A DNA stretch of 64,000 bases, from assembly GCA_002868945.1 (NCBI GenBank), contig PKTX01000057.1:1-64000 (forward strand), read 5' to 3'. The DNA is from Desulfobulbaceae bacterium. GTDB taxonomy: Bacteria > Desulfobacterota > Desulfobulbia > Desulfobulbales > SURF-16. Position numbers and translations under genes: made by a program. The notes under the pieces were generated by a model that was given only the letters and a program-made list of their open reading frames with translations, searched no databases and was not told the DNA's origin. Below, piece after piece: positions 1 through 9,805 of the stretch. Each line of letters starts with the position of its first letter. Position 1 is the first letter of the stretch.

Positions 1-149
1 TCTGGCAGTACACTGGAAGATGTGACTAAATCCCACAAAAAAGGATAACGGATTCGTCTTTCCTCTTGACAAAGAGTCAACCATATCAGAGGTGAGAGGG
101 CGGGGCGACAAAGCGGCAGCAGGCACCCGGGAGGGCTCCCGTGACGAGA

Positions 150-533
150 TCAATAAAAGCGTTCGAGGGTCTCAAGGAGGCTGGATATTTCAAGGGGTTT
201 GGCAAGATAGGCATCGGCGCCGGCCGCCTGGCAGTCATCGAGATTGCTCCTGGTGTTGTAGGCGGTTATGGCGATGATCGGTGTTTTGCGGCGCTGCTCT
301 TTCTTTTCCAGGCGGCGGATAAGGCGGCAGGCCTCAATGCCGTTCATTTCAGGCATCTGAATGTCCATGATAATAGCGGTAAAGTCGTCGGCCTGCCACT
401 GCGCCACCGCCTCCCTGCCGTTCACCGCTTCCGTGGGGATGATGTCATGCATCCTGAGGAGATCGGCAAGGAAAAGGCGGTTGAGTGGCTCGTCATCCAC
501 CACTAATACTTTATTGATTCTGGCGCTGGCCAA
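150..533 (-). CDS. Stand-alone response regulator receiver (CheY-like)
   Basis: This 127-residue protein is a single receiver domain with no output domain. The acidic pocket (D13, D14), phospho-acceptor D57 in IIMDIQMP, switch T90 and K112 in LAKPLE are all present. It is the last gene of a minus-strand run with two histidine kinases and a periplasmic binding protein, so it is probably phosphorylated by one of them and acts by protein contact or as a phosphorelay intermediate. It lies 136 bp after the hybrid kinase gene. The family is certain; the partner is inferred from position. Confidence 0.93.
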   Translation of the reverse strand: MASARINKVLVVDDEPLNRLFLADLLRMHDIIPTEAVNGREAVAQWQADDFTAIIMDIQMPEMNGIEACRLIRRLEKKEQRRKTPIIAITAYNTRSNLDDCQAAGADAYLAKPLEISSLLETLERFY

Positions 534-669
534 TGGTTTCTCCTGGCTGTATCTCTTGGAAAGGGAAGATACCCTGACACTAATAAGGTTTGTTAGAAAG
601 GGCGATATTTTTTTCGCCTGCCATGCAAAAAAGCGGACAGGCCGGGGTCGAGCTCCAGGCTGGAGCGGC

Positions 670-2499
670 TTAGCAACGGACTTCGTTGTTGGCCAGCAGT
701 ACAGGGTATTTTTGGTAGGTGGGGATGGTGATACGAAAGAGGGAGCCCTCCCCCAGGGTGGATTGAATTTCCAGGTGATAGCCCAGCTTTTTGATCAGGG
801 AGGCGGTAATCGAAAGGCCGAGACCGGTGCCCTCGCCCGTCGGCTTGGTGGTGAAAAAGGGGTCTGTGCAGTGTTGGCGTGTCTCCTCCGACATGCCGAT
901 GCCGTTATCCTCCACCTCAATGATCACAACGGCGGTGAGATCGTCGCCGCCCCTGGCAAGCCCCAGCTTTTGGGTGTCTTCGGTCTCCGGCTCCTTGTCA
1001 AAGAGCCGCACCCATACCTGCATGGGAAAGTTTTTGATGGCCTCATTCTTTTTGCTGACGGCATAGCGGGCATTGGCCAGCAGATTAATGATGATCTGTT
1101 CCACCTCAAGGTTGTTGGTGGTGATGTACGGCACCGCCTCGCTGGTTTCCTCGTGCAGCTCGATAAGGGCCATCCGGAACTGTTCACGGAAAAAGGTGAG
1201 AGCGTCGTTGATGGTCCAGTAGAGGTTGGTGTCGTTGGTTTTATCCTTGGAGGGTGTCGAGAAGATGCGCATGTGCTCAAGGAGCTGCATTACTTTTGCC
1301 ACCTGGCTGCTCATCTCCTTGGCAATGGCTGCCTGGGGCGCGTCCTCCTTGTTGCGGCTCAGGTATTGCTGGAGCTGGTCGGCGCCCAGGTTGATGTGGC
1401 TCATGGGCAGGTTGATCTCGTGGCTCAGACCGCGGGCCATTTCACCAATGGCGGTCAGACGGCCGGCATAGGCAAGCTGCTCCTGTTTGGCGATAAGTTC
1501 CTCATTCATCTCGTCGCGATACACCGCTTCGCCGATGAGGCTGGCCGCGCTTTTGGCCGCGGAAATTTCCAGATCGGGCCAGGTCCGCTGCCTGGTGCAA
1601 TCAGTGATGACCAGCAGGCCCCAACAGCGTTTGTGAACCATCATCGGCAGGCATATCAGGGACTCGATATGGTGCTCTTTGAGATGGGCCGCCTCGTGGC
1701 CGGGCAGGGCGTCTCTGTTGGTGATAATGGCCTCTCCCTTCTGGAAGATGGCCAGCCAGCGCTGCAGGTGATCGGCTGAGAAGTTGAATACCTTTTCGAA
1801 GGGAGGGATGGCGGTCGTGTCGATTGACTCGGAGCACCATTCGAACTCCAGCAAGGCGCTTTTCTGTTCAAAGGCATCCTGATGGCAGCTGTAGATGTTG
1901 ACCTTGGAGGCGGCCATGGCCAGACCAAGCCTGGCCAGGAGCGGTTCGGTAAAGTCGCGCCAGCGGCTGCTGCTGATGATTTTCTGGGCGGTGTCACTGA
2001 CGGCGCCGAGGATGAGGTCACGCCGCACCAGGGAGTCCTTGAGGCGGCGGCTGTTCTGTAATTCTTTTTGCAGCTGCTCATTTTTGTGGCGCAGCTGTTC
2101 GAGCAGGGATCTGTTCTCCTGGGTGAGGCGATATTTCTCCGCCGCCTTGTTGAGGATATCCAGGAGAAGGTCTTCCTGCCATGGTTTGGTCAGGTAATGA
2201 TAGATCTCCCCCTTGTTGATGGCAGCCATGATATCGGCCGGATCGCTGTAGGCGGTGAGCATGAGGCGCACCGTGTCGGGATAGAGGGTGCGGATCTCGG
2301 CCAGCAGGTCGGCGCCGGACATGCCGGGCATGCGCTGGTCGGCCACCACCAGGGCAATGTCGCTGTGTTTTTTAAAGCAATCCAGGGCCGTTCGGGCCGA
2401 ATCCGCGGTCAGCACATGAAAGTGGTGTTTCATGGCCATATTGAAGTTGGTGAGATTCACAACTTCGTCGTCAACGTAGAGCAGTTTAAGCTTGTCCAT
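670..2499 (-). CDS. Receiver-GAF-histidine kinase hybrid sensor
   Basis: This 609-residue soluble protein has no membrane segment. An N-terminal receiver domain (D10-D11, phospho-acceptor D54, T82, K105) is followed by a coiled coil at about 115-155, a GAF-like region at about 165-325, and a kinase core. In the core H360 lies in GLSHEINLP, N476 in INLLANARYA, and the G boxes are DNGIGM and GEGTGLGLS. The receiver-first order suggests it is driven by an upstream kinase, plausibly the membrane kinase encoded just before it (101 bp away). It shares an operon with a stand-alone receiver. The GAF assignment rests on position and a hydrophobic beta pattern and is less sure than the other domains. 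Confidence 0.9.
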   Translation of the reverse strand: MDKLKLLYVDDEVVNLTNFNMAMKHHFHVLTADSARTALDCFKKHSDIALVVADQRMPGMSGADLLAEIRTLYPDTVRLMLTAYSDPADIMAAINKGEIYHYLTKPWQEDLLLDILNKAAEKYRLTQENRSLLEQLRHKNEQLQKELQNSRRLKDSLVRRDLILGAVSDTAQKIISSSRWRDFTEPLLARLGLAMAASKVNIYSCHQDAFEQKSALLEFEWCSESIDTTAIPPFEKVFNFSADHLQRWLAIFQKGEAIITNRDALPGHEAAHLKEHHIESLICLPMMVHKRCWGLLVITDCTRQRTWPDLEISAAKSAASLIGEAVYRDEMNEELIAKQEQLAYAGRLTAIGEMARGLSHEINLPMSHINLGADQLQQYLSRNKEDAPQAAIAKEMSSQVAKVMQLLEHMRIFSTPSKDKTNDTNLYWTINDALTFFREQFRMALIELHEETSEAVPYITTNNLEVEQIIINLLANARYAVSKKNEAIKNFPMQVWVRLFDKEPETEDTQKLGLARGGDDLTAVVIIEVEDNGIGMSEETRQHCTDPFFTTKPTGEGTGLGLSITASLIKKLGYHLEIQSTLGEGSLFRITIPTYQKYPVLLANNEVRC

Positions 2500-2600
2500 G
2501 GTTTCCTGAGTGAGCGGATTCCCCGGGTAATGTCGGTTTTCCCCTCCGGTGCAGGCGCCGGGCCGACTGCTTCCTTGTCCGGCCGCCTTGCAAGGGGCTG

Positions 2601-4340
2601 TTACAGGGGTAGTATAACCTCAAAGGTGCTGCCGCGTCCATCTTCACTGGTCACTTCTATGCGACCGTTATGCTGCTTGATGATCTGATAGCTGATGGCC
2701 AGGCCAATGCCGGTGCCTTGGCCGATCTCCTTGCTGGTATAAAAGGGGTCGAATATCTTCGGCAGATTTTCCCGGTTGATGCCTATGCCGGTATCCTGAA
2801 AGCGTATATGGGCCTCGTTGTTGTCGGCAAAGGTTGTGATGGTCAGGTGGCCGCCCGCAGGTGCCATGGCGTGCAGGGCATTGTTCATGATATTGAGAAA
2901 CACCTGATTTATGCGGTCGGCCCGACAATGTACAGGTGGTAAGTCGCCGTACTCCTTGATGATCTTAACATGATCCAGGTGCTCTTTGTCAAGAAATGTG
3001 ATGGTGGAGTCCAGCGAGGCGTTCAGGTCAAGGCTGGCAGTGCTCTGCTCATCGGACCTGGAGAAGGTTTTCAGGTCGGCGATGATCTTTGTGGTGCGTT
3101 GCACCCCTTCGCGAATATTGGCCATGAGCTGGTCCAGGGAGTCAAAGACCTCCTCTTCGCTCAGGCCCTTGTGTAAGCGCAGGGCCTCCTCCCTTTTTTC
3201 GGCAGTGGGCTGGCGGCAGGCGCCGGCAAAGGCCTCGATGAGACGCCTGATGTCGGCCATGGCTCTGTTCAGGGAGGGCAGGGCGCCGGAGATGAAGTTG
3301 ATGTTGTTGTTGATCTCATGGGCCACACCAGCCACCACCTGGCCGATGGCCGCCATCCGTTCCGACTGGATGAGCTGGCTTTCCGTCTCCCGCAGTTCCT
3401 GCATGGCCTGCTCCAGTTTGCGGTTGACCTCTTCAAGATATTCCTGGCGTTTGATGAGCTGGCTGTTGGCCCGGGCCAATTGCGTGGTGCGTTGCGCGAC
3501 CTTGCCTTCCAGGTCATGGTTGAGGGCGGTAATGGTCTGAAAGGAGGAGTCGAGGTCCTTGATCAGGTTGGTGACCGTGCTGTCAAGCAGGCCGATTTCG
3601 TCGTGGGTTTCACTGATATTCTTCTCCTGCTTGATTCGGGCGATAAGCTGTTTCAGCGGTTGGGTCAGCCGCCGAAAGATCAGGATGGTACCGCTGATCA
3701 GCAGGCTGAGGATAATGAGGATGACCAGGCCGCTTCTGACCAGGATATGGTCAAGCTCCTCCTGGTACTGTTTCTTGGAGATGACCATGGTGACATAGCC
3801 GAGGGTCTCCTGCTGCGGGGGCGGGATGTTCCGACTGAAGGCGTCAAAGTAGAGGGTGTCTTCGTACAGGGCATCCTTGCCGGCCGGTCTGGGAGAGGAG
3901 AGCACCGGTGTCCAGCAGGTGAAGAAGTCCGGCCATTCCCTGAAAAAGGAGTTTTCCCCGCTGCCGGCCGCCATGATGGCGGCCGAGGCGGGCGGCGTGA
4001 TGCCCTGCTCGGAATGGAAGAGACGGCTGCCGATCACCTTGCCGTCGGCGGTGAGGATCTGCACCTGCAGGAGGTTGCCGAGATCATCAAGATTGGCCAG
4101 GGAGCGCTGCAGGTTGTCGACATTTTCGGTAAAGAGGTCCACGTCAATGGATTTGGCCAGCAGGGCGGCAATGGTCAAAGCGTTTTCCCGGGTATAGGTG
4201 CGGAAGGATTTCTGCTGGAGACGGATAAAGGTGTAGTTGAGGAGTGCCGCCATGAGCAGCAGGGTGGCGATAAAGATGCAGATGAGCTTGGCCGAGTAGC
4301 TCGATTTTATCTGGCGCAGCAGGCGGGGCAGGGAAATCAT
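2601..4340 (-). CDS. Membrane sensor histidine kinase
   Basis: This 579-residue inner-membrane kinase has TM1 at about 18-38, a periplasmic sensor region at about 40-200 and TM2 at about 203-224. A HAMP-like linker and a long coiled coil (about 275-325) follow. H341 is the phospho-site in GVAHEINNN, and the ATPase domain shows IMNNALHAM, DTGIGI and GQGTGIGLA. Its start overlaps the end of the upstream binding-protein gene by 4 bp, so translation is coupled. That suggests the binding protein delivers the signal to the periplasmic domain. The ligand cannot be read from the sequence. Confidence 0.93.
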   Translation of the reverse strand: MISLPRLLRQIKSSYSAKLICIFIATLLLMAALLNYTFIRLQQKSFRTYTRENALTIAALLAKSIDVDLFTENVDNLQRSLANLDDLGNLLQVQILTADGKVIGSRLFHSEQGITPPASAAIMAAGSGENSFFREWPDFFTCWTPVLSSPRPAGKDALYEDTLYFDAFSRNIPPPQQETLGYVTMVISKKQYQEELDHILVRSGLVILIILSLLISGTILIFRRLTQPLKQLIARIKQEKNISETHDEIGLLDSTVTNLIKDLDSSFQTITALNHDLEGKVAQRTTQLARANSQLIKRQEYLEEVNRKLEQAMQELRETESQLIQSERMAAIGQVVAGVAHEINNNINFISGALPSLNRAMADIRRLIEAFAGACRQPTAEKREEALRLHKGLSEEEVFDSLDQLMANIREGVQRTTKIIADLKTFSRSDEQSTASLDLNASLDSTITFLDKEHLDHVKIIKEYGDLPPVHCRADRINQVFLNIMNNALHAMAPAGGHLTITTFADNNEAHIRFQDTGIGINRENLPKIFDPFYTSKEIGQGTGIGLAISYQIIKQHNGRIEVTSEDGRGSTFEVILPL

Positions 4341-5257
4341 GGGGACACCTCCTGCCGGGTGGATTTCAGCTTGTTGAGGATGAGGCTGTTCTGCCTGAGC
4401 TGCACCTTCTCCATGACGAGGGGGGTGATCCGGGCCGCATCGGCACCGTTCTGTATCAGTTGGGCCAGCATGGCGGCCTTGCGGCTCATCTCGTCAATAT
4501 CCAGGCGCACGGCAAGGCTTGCCCCACGGCTCAGGTATTTTTCCGAAAAGGCCAGGAGGGGGACTTTGTGTTGCAGAGAGAAGAGGTAGAAACTTTTTTC
4601 CGCCTGAGGGGCCAGGATGGTTTGGTCAGGGGGCAGCCAGACCAGGTCCACTCGACCGGCCAGGTCGGCGAGCCGCTCGGCCACCTCTTGGGATCGGTTC
4701 ACCGGCTGCAGGACAAAGGTGAAGTTTTTGCTGTTGGCCAAGGTGGCGGCGATCAGGTCGCCGGTATGTGCCGGGTTGTAGACCACCCCCACCCGCTGAA
4801 GGGTGGGTAACAGATCATGCAAGGCCCGGAACTCCGCACCTGGCCTGGGTTGCAGGAGAACGCCGGTGGCCTGGTGGTCGGCAGGCAGAATTTTTTCAGG
4901 AGAGGGCACCAGAAGGTAGATAACAGGGATTTTACCCGGCAGCTGGACGCTTCGGGACAGGGCGCGACTGCCCAGGGCGACAATGAAATCGGGCCGGCGT
5001 TCGACAACGGCAGTGCCCAGGGCATCGTCTTGCTCATCTTGCGTCAAGGTGACGCTGCGAATGATGTGGGGTTGGATGGTCTTGAGACCGCGGCCGGGTG
5101 CCATGGTGTTGAAGTGCTGCTCAAAGGCCTTGCGGGCCACGAGGTACGGCTCGGCCGGACTGGAGAGCACGGCCAGAATCTCAGCGGCCCGGACCTGGGA
5201 AGATACGGACAGCAAAAGAAGGATGGCGAGACAGACTCGTTTGAGCATGGATGACAT
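4337..5257 (-). CDS. ABC transporter substrate-binding-like periplasmic protein
   Basis: This 306-residue protein has a signal peptide (LAILLLLSVSSQVRA). The fold pattern resembles the ABC_sub_bind (DUF534) family: IVALGSRAL, PVIYLLVPSP, RVGVVYNPAHTG and LLAFSEKYLSRGASLAV. I chose the start at 5257 because a GAGGGG ribosome-binding site lies 7 bp upstream; an ATG at 5296 has no such site. No permease or ATPase gene is adjacent. Instead it is 4 bp overlapped with a sensor kinase gene, so a sensing role is more likely than transport. It is the first gene of the minus-strand operon, divergent from a TonB-dependent receptor gene. Confidence 0.85.
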   Translation of the reverse strand: MSSMLKRVCLAILLLLSVSSQVRAAEILAVLSSPAEPYLVARKAFEQHFNTMAPGRGLKTIQPHIIRSVTLTQDEQDDALGTAVVERRPDFIVALGSRALSRSVQLPGKIPVIYLLVPSPEKILPADHQATGVLLQPRPGAEFRALHDLLPTLQRVGVVYNPAHTGDLIAATLANSKNFTFVLQPVNRSQEVAERLADLAGRVDLVWLPPDQTILAPQAEKSFYLFSLQHKVPLLAFSEKYLSRGASLAVRLDIDEMSRKAAMLAQLIQNGADAARITPLVMEKVQLRQNSLILNKLKSTRQEVSP

Positions 5258-5840
5258 ATATAAACCCCTCGGTGCTGCAAGGGGGAAAAGTGGCAAAGGC
5301 AGGGGGGAACAAATCGGCTACCTAATAGCCCGTGGGTAGGCCGTACTGGACAGAGAATATATATACTAACCATTTTGCGGGGATAATTGCAATACCTTGT
5401 CAGGCGACGGCCCGGACCGCTCCCCACCTGGTGCGGCGTTTTGTCTCCTGACGCCTGCATGTATTCTGTTTATCTCGTGTTTTCAGGCGGTTACGGACAA
5501 AAGACTTGCGGCAAGGCCCGGAATTCTTTATATGATAATAATTGCCTGGGTCATATTTCCGGTAAAGGGCCCCGGCTGGCCGGCATTTTTGGGGACTGGA
5601 TACGGAGCTGTTGGCAGGCGGGTCATACAACCTTGTTGGCGGGCCAGAGTCCTGCTTTTCCGTGGTCTTTGTCACCAGCGCAAGGAGCGGCTGTTGCACT
5701 TGGGGCGCCGCATTTTGACACCGTATCAGCAGAAGGCGCAGGATGAGAGATCGTCGCGCCCAGGAGCTTTTCAGGCGGGTTGCCATGACCGGCACCAAGG
5801 GGCAGCAGGGCCTTTGCCGAAGTTGAGGGCGGGAAGAGAG
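5258..5840. promoter_or_regulatory. Divergent intergenic region between sensory operon and receptor operon
   Basis: This 583-bp gap separates the two operons and must hold both promoters. An AT-rich patch (ATATATATACTAAC at about 5358-5371) could serve the minus-strand operon; read on that strand, TTGCAA and TAGTAT lie 18 bp apart. A 28-codon frame with a usable ribosome-binding site runs from 5743 to 5826 and ends 14 bp before the receptor start; it might be a leader peptide. The frame of the receptor gene is open back to 5397, but that stretch reads unlike protein. No cobalamin or other riboswitch consensus was recognised. Confidence 0.4.
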
Positions 5841-7730
5841 ATGAAAGAATGTATGATCACAAGGGTGGTGTGGGGCGCTTTGCTGCTCTATCCCTCCGCC
5901 GGATGGGCGGCCGCCAAGGTGGAGGATGATTTTCTCAATCTCTATTTTGAGGAAGGTCATGAGGTGGAGGCCGCCACCCGCGTTGCCACGCCGATGAGCC
6001 AGGTGGCGGAAAACGTCACCATCATCAGTGCCGAGGAAATTGAGCGGATGAATGCCCATAGTGTCGACGATGTCCTCAATCGGGTGGCAGGGGTGTATGT
6101 CGATTATTCCGGTCTCGGTTTCAATCAATCTTCGTCCATATATATACACGGTTCGGGCTGGGAACATGTCGTGGTCCTGCTCGATGGGGTACGGGTCAAT
6201 AAGGCCTCGGTGGAGATCGCCTTTGCCAATATGATTCCGGTTCGTGCCATCAAGTGCATTGAGGTGATCAAGGGGGCGGCCTCCTCCACCTGGGGATCGG
6301 CTTTGGGTGGGGTCATTAATATCATTACCAAGGATACCGGCTCCACTGCTTTACCGGAAGGCTCCGTGACCACCTCCTACGGCGAGAAGGGGAGCCACGA
6401 CATTACTGCCGAACTTGACGGCAAGGTCAGTCGGCTGAGCTATTATGTCTATGGCGGCAACCAGGAGTCGGATGGACTGACTGAGGGGCGCTCCTTTAAG
6501 AACAGTTCCGGCTACGGTAAGGTACGGCTGGACCTGCCCAGCAATATGAGTCTGGAGGTGTCCGGTCTCTACACCAGGCCGGAGTACCGGGACAGCTTTT
6601 GGCGGGCAGCTGACTTCAGCCAGAATCTTGATGACAAGAATACCTTTATCAGCAGCCGCTTTGACGCCCTGTTAACGGATGAACTCAACCTGCATGCCGA
6701 GCTCTTTCGCTTTGACAATGATTATCGCTCGGTGCGGCAGACCATCAGCCTGCCCGAGACCCCGATCTGGGATTTTTTCAACGACCAGGAGAGCCGGGGG
6801 GCTGCCCTGCGTTTTGATTATTCGCTAGGCGACCATCGGCTGGTGGCCGGCGCCGACTACCAGCGTAATGAGATCCAGATGACCTGGAAGTATCGGACCT
6901 GGTCCCCCGCCTATTATGCCATGGATCAGCTTGATGAGGACGTCTCCGGTTATTATATCAATGGCACCTTTGTGTTTGATAGACTCTCCGTGACACCGGG
7001 GCTGCGGTGGGACCACATCTCCACGGTCTCCGATGAATTGCTCAGCCCTTCCCTGGGCTTGACCTATAAGATGACAGAGAGCAATCTGCTGCGGGCCTCG
7101 GTCTCCAAGGGCTTCCGCAAGCCACCAGTGATCTACCTGGAGGGTGATCCGGTCTATGGCCCCTGGTACTTTAATCCCTACCTCGACCCGGAAAAGAACT
7201 GGACCTACCAGGTGGGCCTGGAAAGCACAACCATTCCCTATCTGCATGTCAAGACCACCCTCTTCTTCCACGATGTGGAAAACACCTGGGATTATGATGC
7301 TACCTGGACCCTGGTGAATACCGAGCGCAGCCAGCGTCAGGGTTTTGAGATGGAGGTGGCCACCGAGCCGCTCTTTTATACCTCGCTCAAGGCCAACTTC
7401 ACCTATACCTATTCCGATCTGACGGCTGACCGGGGCGACCACTCCAGCACCGCCAATATCATCCTGCTGTTTGATCATCCCGACATTGTCACCGCCGAAA
7501 TATCAGGGCATTATATCAAATGGGGAGACTATCTTGCCGACCAACCTGCCGAGTATAACAAGGCCATGCTCTGGGATATCAGCATTAATCGCCGGCTTTA
7601 CGAGACAGAGGATTTCGGGGCAAGCCTCTTTGCCTCGCTACGTAATATCTTTAACGGCAATCAGTATGTCAGTGCCCGCTGGCCCAATGCCCCGCGTTAT
7701 GGCGAGGCCGGCCTTAGGTTTCGTTTTTAA
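5841..7730 (+). CDS. TonB-dependent outer-membrane receptor, copy 1
   Basis: This 629-residue receptor has a signal peptide ending near GWAAA, a plug domain and a 22-strand-type barrel ending in the usual aromatic residue (GLRFRF). Plug hallmarks are VTIISAEEIERMNA, DVLNRVAGVYV, LLDGVRVN and GSALGGVINIITK. The start at 5841 has GGGAAGAGAG immediately upstream. Mature residues begin with VEDDFLNLYF, shared with the next receptor. Such receptors import scarce ligands such as siderophores, cobalamin or peptides using TonB energy. The neighbouring peptide and radical SAM genes suggest a peptide-derived ligand, but that is inference. Confidence 0.92.
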   Translation: MKECMITRVVWGALLLYPSAGWAAAKVEDDFLNLYFEEGHEVEAATRVATPMSQVAENVTIISAEEIERMNAHSVDDVLNRVAGVYVDYSGLGFNQSSSIYIHGSGWEHVVVLLDGVRVNKASVEIAFANMIPVRAIKCIEVIKGAASSTWGSALGGVINIITKDTGSTALPEGSVTTSYGEKGSHDITAELDGKVSRLSYYVYGGNQESDGLTEGRSFKNSSGYGKVRLDLPSNMSLEVSGLYTRPEYRDSFWRAADFSQNLDDKNTFISSRFDALLTDELNLHAELFRFDNDYRSVRQTISLPETPIWDFFNDQESRGAALRFDYSLGDHRLVAGADYQRNEIQMTWKYRTWSPAYYAMDQLDEDVSGYYINGTFVFDRLSVTPGLRWDHISTVSDELLSPSLGLTYKMTESNLLRASVSKGFRKPPVIYLEGDPVYGPWYFNPYLDPEKNWTYQVGLESTTIPYLHVKTTLFFHDVENTWDYDATWTLVNTERSQRQGFEMEVATEPLFYTSLKANFTYTYSDLTADRGDHSSTANIILLFDHPDIVTAEISGHYIKWGDYLADQPAEYNKAMLWDISINRRLYETEDFGASLFASLRNIFNGNQYVSARWPNAPRYGEAGLRFRF

Positions 7731-7835
7731 TGGGATGTTTTTTTGCTGTGGGGCTAGCACAGTGAGAAGGTCTTTGTTTACCGCCCATGGCGGATGTTTG
7801 GAGGAGTGAATTTTTTGAAGATACGAGGGGGAGGA

Positions 7836-9716
7836 ATGAAGAAGTCTTGTTTACCCGGCATGCTTGGGGTTGTTCTGCTGGTCGGTGCAGCGCCGGGATT
7901 TGCCCAGGAGCGGCCCAGTGGTACGGTTGAGGACGATTTCCTCAACCTCTATTTTGATGATAAGCAGGTGGTGGAGGCCGCCACCCGCGTGGCCAAGCCG
8001 ATCAGCCAGGTGGCGGAAAACGTCACCATCATCACCGCCGCCGAGATCGAGCGGATGAACGCCCATAACCTCGATGATGTCTTGAACCGGGTGGCCGGCG
8101 TTTATGTCAAGTACCATGCCCAGGATTTTAACGGCAATACCCTGCTCGCCATCCATGACTCCTCCTGGCAACAGGTGGCGGTCTATCTCGACGGCGTCAA
8201 GATCTCCAAGGCCACCCAGGACCTAAGCTATGTCAATATCGTCCCCGTCCGTATTGTCAAGCGCATTGAGGTGATCAAGGGCGCTGCCTCCTCTACCTGG
8301 GGCTCGGCCCTGGGCGGCGTCATCAACATCATCACCAAGGATACCGGCGACACACTGCGGCCAACCGGTTCGCTGCATGCCTCTTACGGTGAGTTCGGCA
8401 GCCAGGACTATAGCGCCGAGGTGGCCGGTACGATTTCTCGGTTGGGCTATTACCTCTCAACAGGCTGGCAAAAGTCGGACGGCCTCAAGGACGATAAAGA
8501 GTTTGACAATACATCCTTCTACGGCAAGGTGGACCTGGCGCTGCCGGCCAATATGATCCTGGCCGTTACTGCGGGATATACAGCGCCGGAATACAAGACA
8601 GGGCATTTTCCGCTCTTGGGTTTTGAGGAGTACACCGATGATCGGAATATCTTTTTCTCCACCGCCCTTGATGCCCGTCTTGCCGACAACCTTAATTTCC
8701 ATGTCAACGGCTATCTCTACGATAACGACTATAACCTCAACGCCTTCAGCCTTGCGGACGGCAGCGTCTGGTGGGACGATACGGACAAGCAATATACGGA
8801 TGGGATCAATACCCGTTTAAACTGGTCCCTGCTCAACCAGGAGATCGTTGTCGGCATCGACTATCTGCGTAACGAGCTGAAGCGGTACGACGAGCTGGCC
8901 GGCACGGCGGCCGATCATCTCAGCGAGGATCTGCTCGCCTACTACGTGAACGACACCATCCATTACGACAAGCTTACCATTACCCCCGGTCTACGCCTGG
9001 ACAGCTCAAGCGAGGTCAAGGATGTGGTGAGCCCCAGCCTCGGCGTTACCTATTTGCTCCGCGCCGATACCCTGCTCAGGGCCAGCGTGGCACGGGGATT
9101 TCGGAAACCGCCGGTGGTTTGGACGGACGAGGTCAATGGCCTCTGGTATGCCAACAAGGACCTTGACCCGGAGCTGGTCTGGTCGTACCAGATCGGTATT
9201 GAGACCGGGGCAGCCCGGTTTTGCCGCCTCAAGGCCACCCTCTTTTATCACGATGCCATGGATGCCCTGCAGTGGTCTGCTACCACCTGGCAGATGGAAA
9301 ATAGCGGCGAGGAGGAACGTACCGGCTTTGAGGTGGAGATGGAGACCTTGCCCTGGTATGATTTGACCCTGGTGCTCAACTATACCTACAGCCACATCTC
9401 CACCATGGACAAGGAGCATGGCATTAACCAGGAGGCCAATATCATCGTCACCTACGACAACCCGGATATCATCACCCTGGAGCTTTCCGGCCATTATGCC
9501 AATTTCGGCAATCTCCACGCCCCGCCCGCCTTTAACCCGGAGGATAACTCCCTGGTCTGGGAGCTGAGCGCCACCAAACGGCTCTGGCAAAAAGAGCGGT
9601 TGCAGGCTGATCTCTTTGTGGTGGGCCACAACCTGACCAATGAAAGCCAGTTTATCGACGAGCTGCTGCCCAATAGCCCGCGCTGGCTTGAGGCCGGCCT
9701 GAAATTTCGTTTTTAA
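7836..9716 (+). CDS. TonB-dependent outer-membrane receptor, copy 2
   Basis: This 626-residue paralogue of the preceding receptor has the same mature N-terminus (VEDDFLNLYF), plug (DVLNRVAGVYV, YLDGVKIS, WGSALGGVINIITK) and barrel end (GLKFRF). I chose the start at 7836 because GGGGGAGGA sits just before it and the signal peptide MKKSCLPGMLGVVLLVGA follows. The plugs are nearly identical, whereas the barrels diverge in the parts that face the ligand. This suggests a tandem duplication with divergence for two related ligands. It lies 105 bp after copy 1 and 89 bp before the peptide gene. Confidence 0.92.
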   Translation: MKKSCLPGMLGVVLLVGAAPGFAQERPSGTVEDDFLNLYFDDKQVVEAATRVAKPISQVAENVTIITAAEIERMNAHNLDDVLNRVAGVYVKYHAQDFNGNTLLAIHDSSWQQVAVYLDGVKISKATQDLSYVNIVPVRIVKRIEVIKGAASSTWGSALGGVINIITKDTGDTLRPTGSLHASYGEFGSQDYSAEVAGTISRLGYYLSTGWQKSDGLKDDKEFDNTSFYGKVDLALPANMILAVTAGYTAPEYKTGHFPLLGFEEYTDDRNIFFSTALDARLADNLNFHVNGYLYDNDYNLNAFSLADGSVWWDDTDKQYTDGINTRLNWSLLNQEIVVGIDYLRNELKRYDELAGTAADHLSEDLLAYYVNDTIHYDKLTITPGLRLDSSSEVKDVVSPSLGVTYLLRADTLLRASVARGFRKPPVVWTDEVNGLWYANKDLDPELVWSYQIGIETGAARFCRLKATLFYHDAMDALQWSATTWQMENSGEEERTGFEVEMETLPWYDLTLVLNYTYSHISTMDKEHGINQEANIIVTYDNPDIITLELSGHYANFGNLHAPPAFNPEDNSLVWELSATKRLWQKERLQADLFVVGHNLTNESQFIDELLPNSPRWLEAGLKFRF

Positions 9717-9759
9717 TTGAGCGGCCGCTGTGCTAACATCTTTATATTGTTAGATAGTT

Positions 9760-9775
9760 GCTGCCAATCGGCAGC
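9760..9775 (+). other. Short hairpin between receptor 2 and peptide gene
   Basis: A perfect inverted repeat GCTGCC-AATC-GGCAGC is followed after five bases by TTTTAATTGTT. It could be a weak terminator or an mRNA processing or stabilising hairpin at the boundary between the receptor message and the peptide message. Confidence 0.45.
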
Positions 9776-9805
9776 ATGGCTTTTAATTGTTACCAAGGGG
9801 GATGT

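Noticed and set aside
361-1779. Long plus-strand open frame (472 codons) opposite the kinase genes
   Set aside because: It is antisense to a clear receiver and kinase; the product is Gly/Val/Leu-rich nonsense without motifs. Similar long shadows at 3318-4589 and 62499-63749 were rejected for the same reason.
5397-5840. In-frame N-terminal extension of receptor 1
   Set aside because: The open frame is accidental; a signal peptide and a ribosome-binding site mark the start at 5841.
5258-5840. Cobalamin or metal riboswitch upstream of the TonB receptors
   Set aside because: No B12-box or other recognisable conserved core was found.
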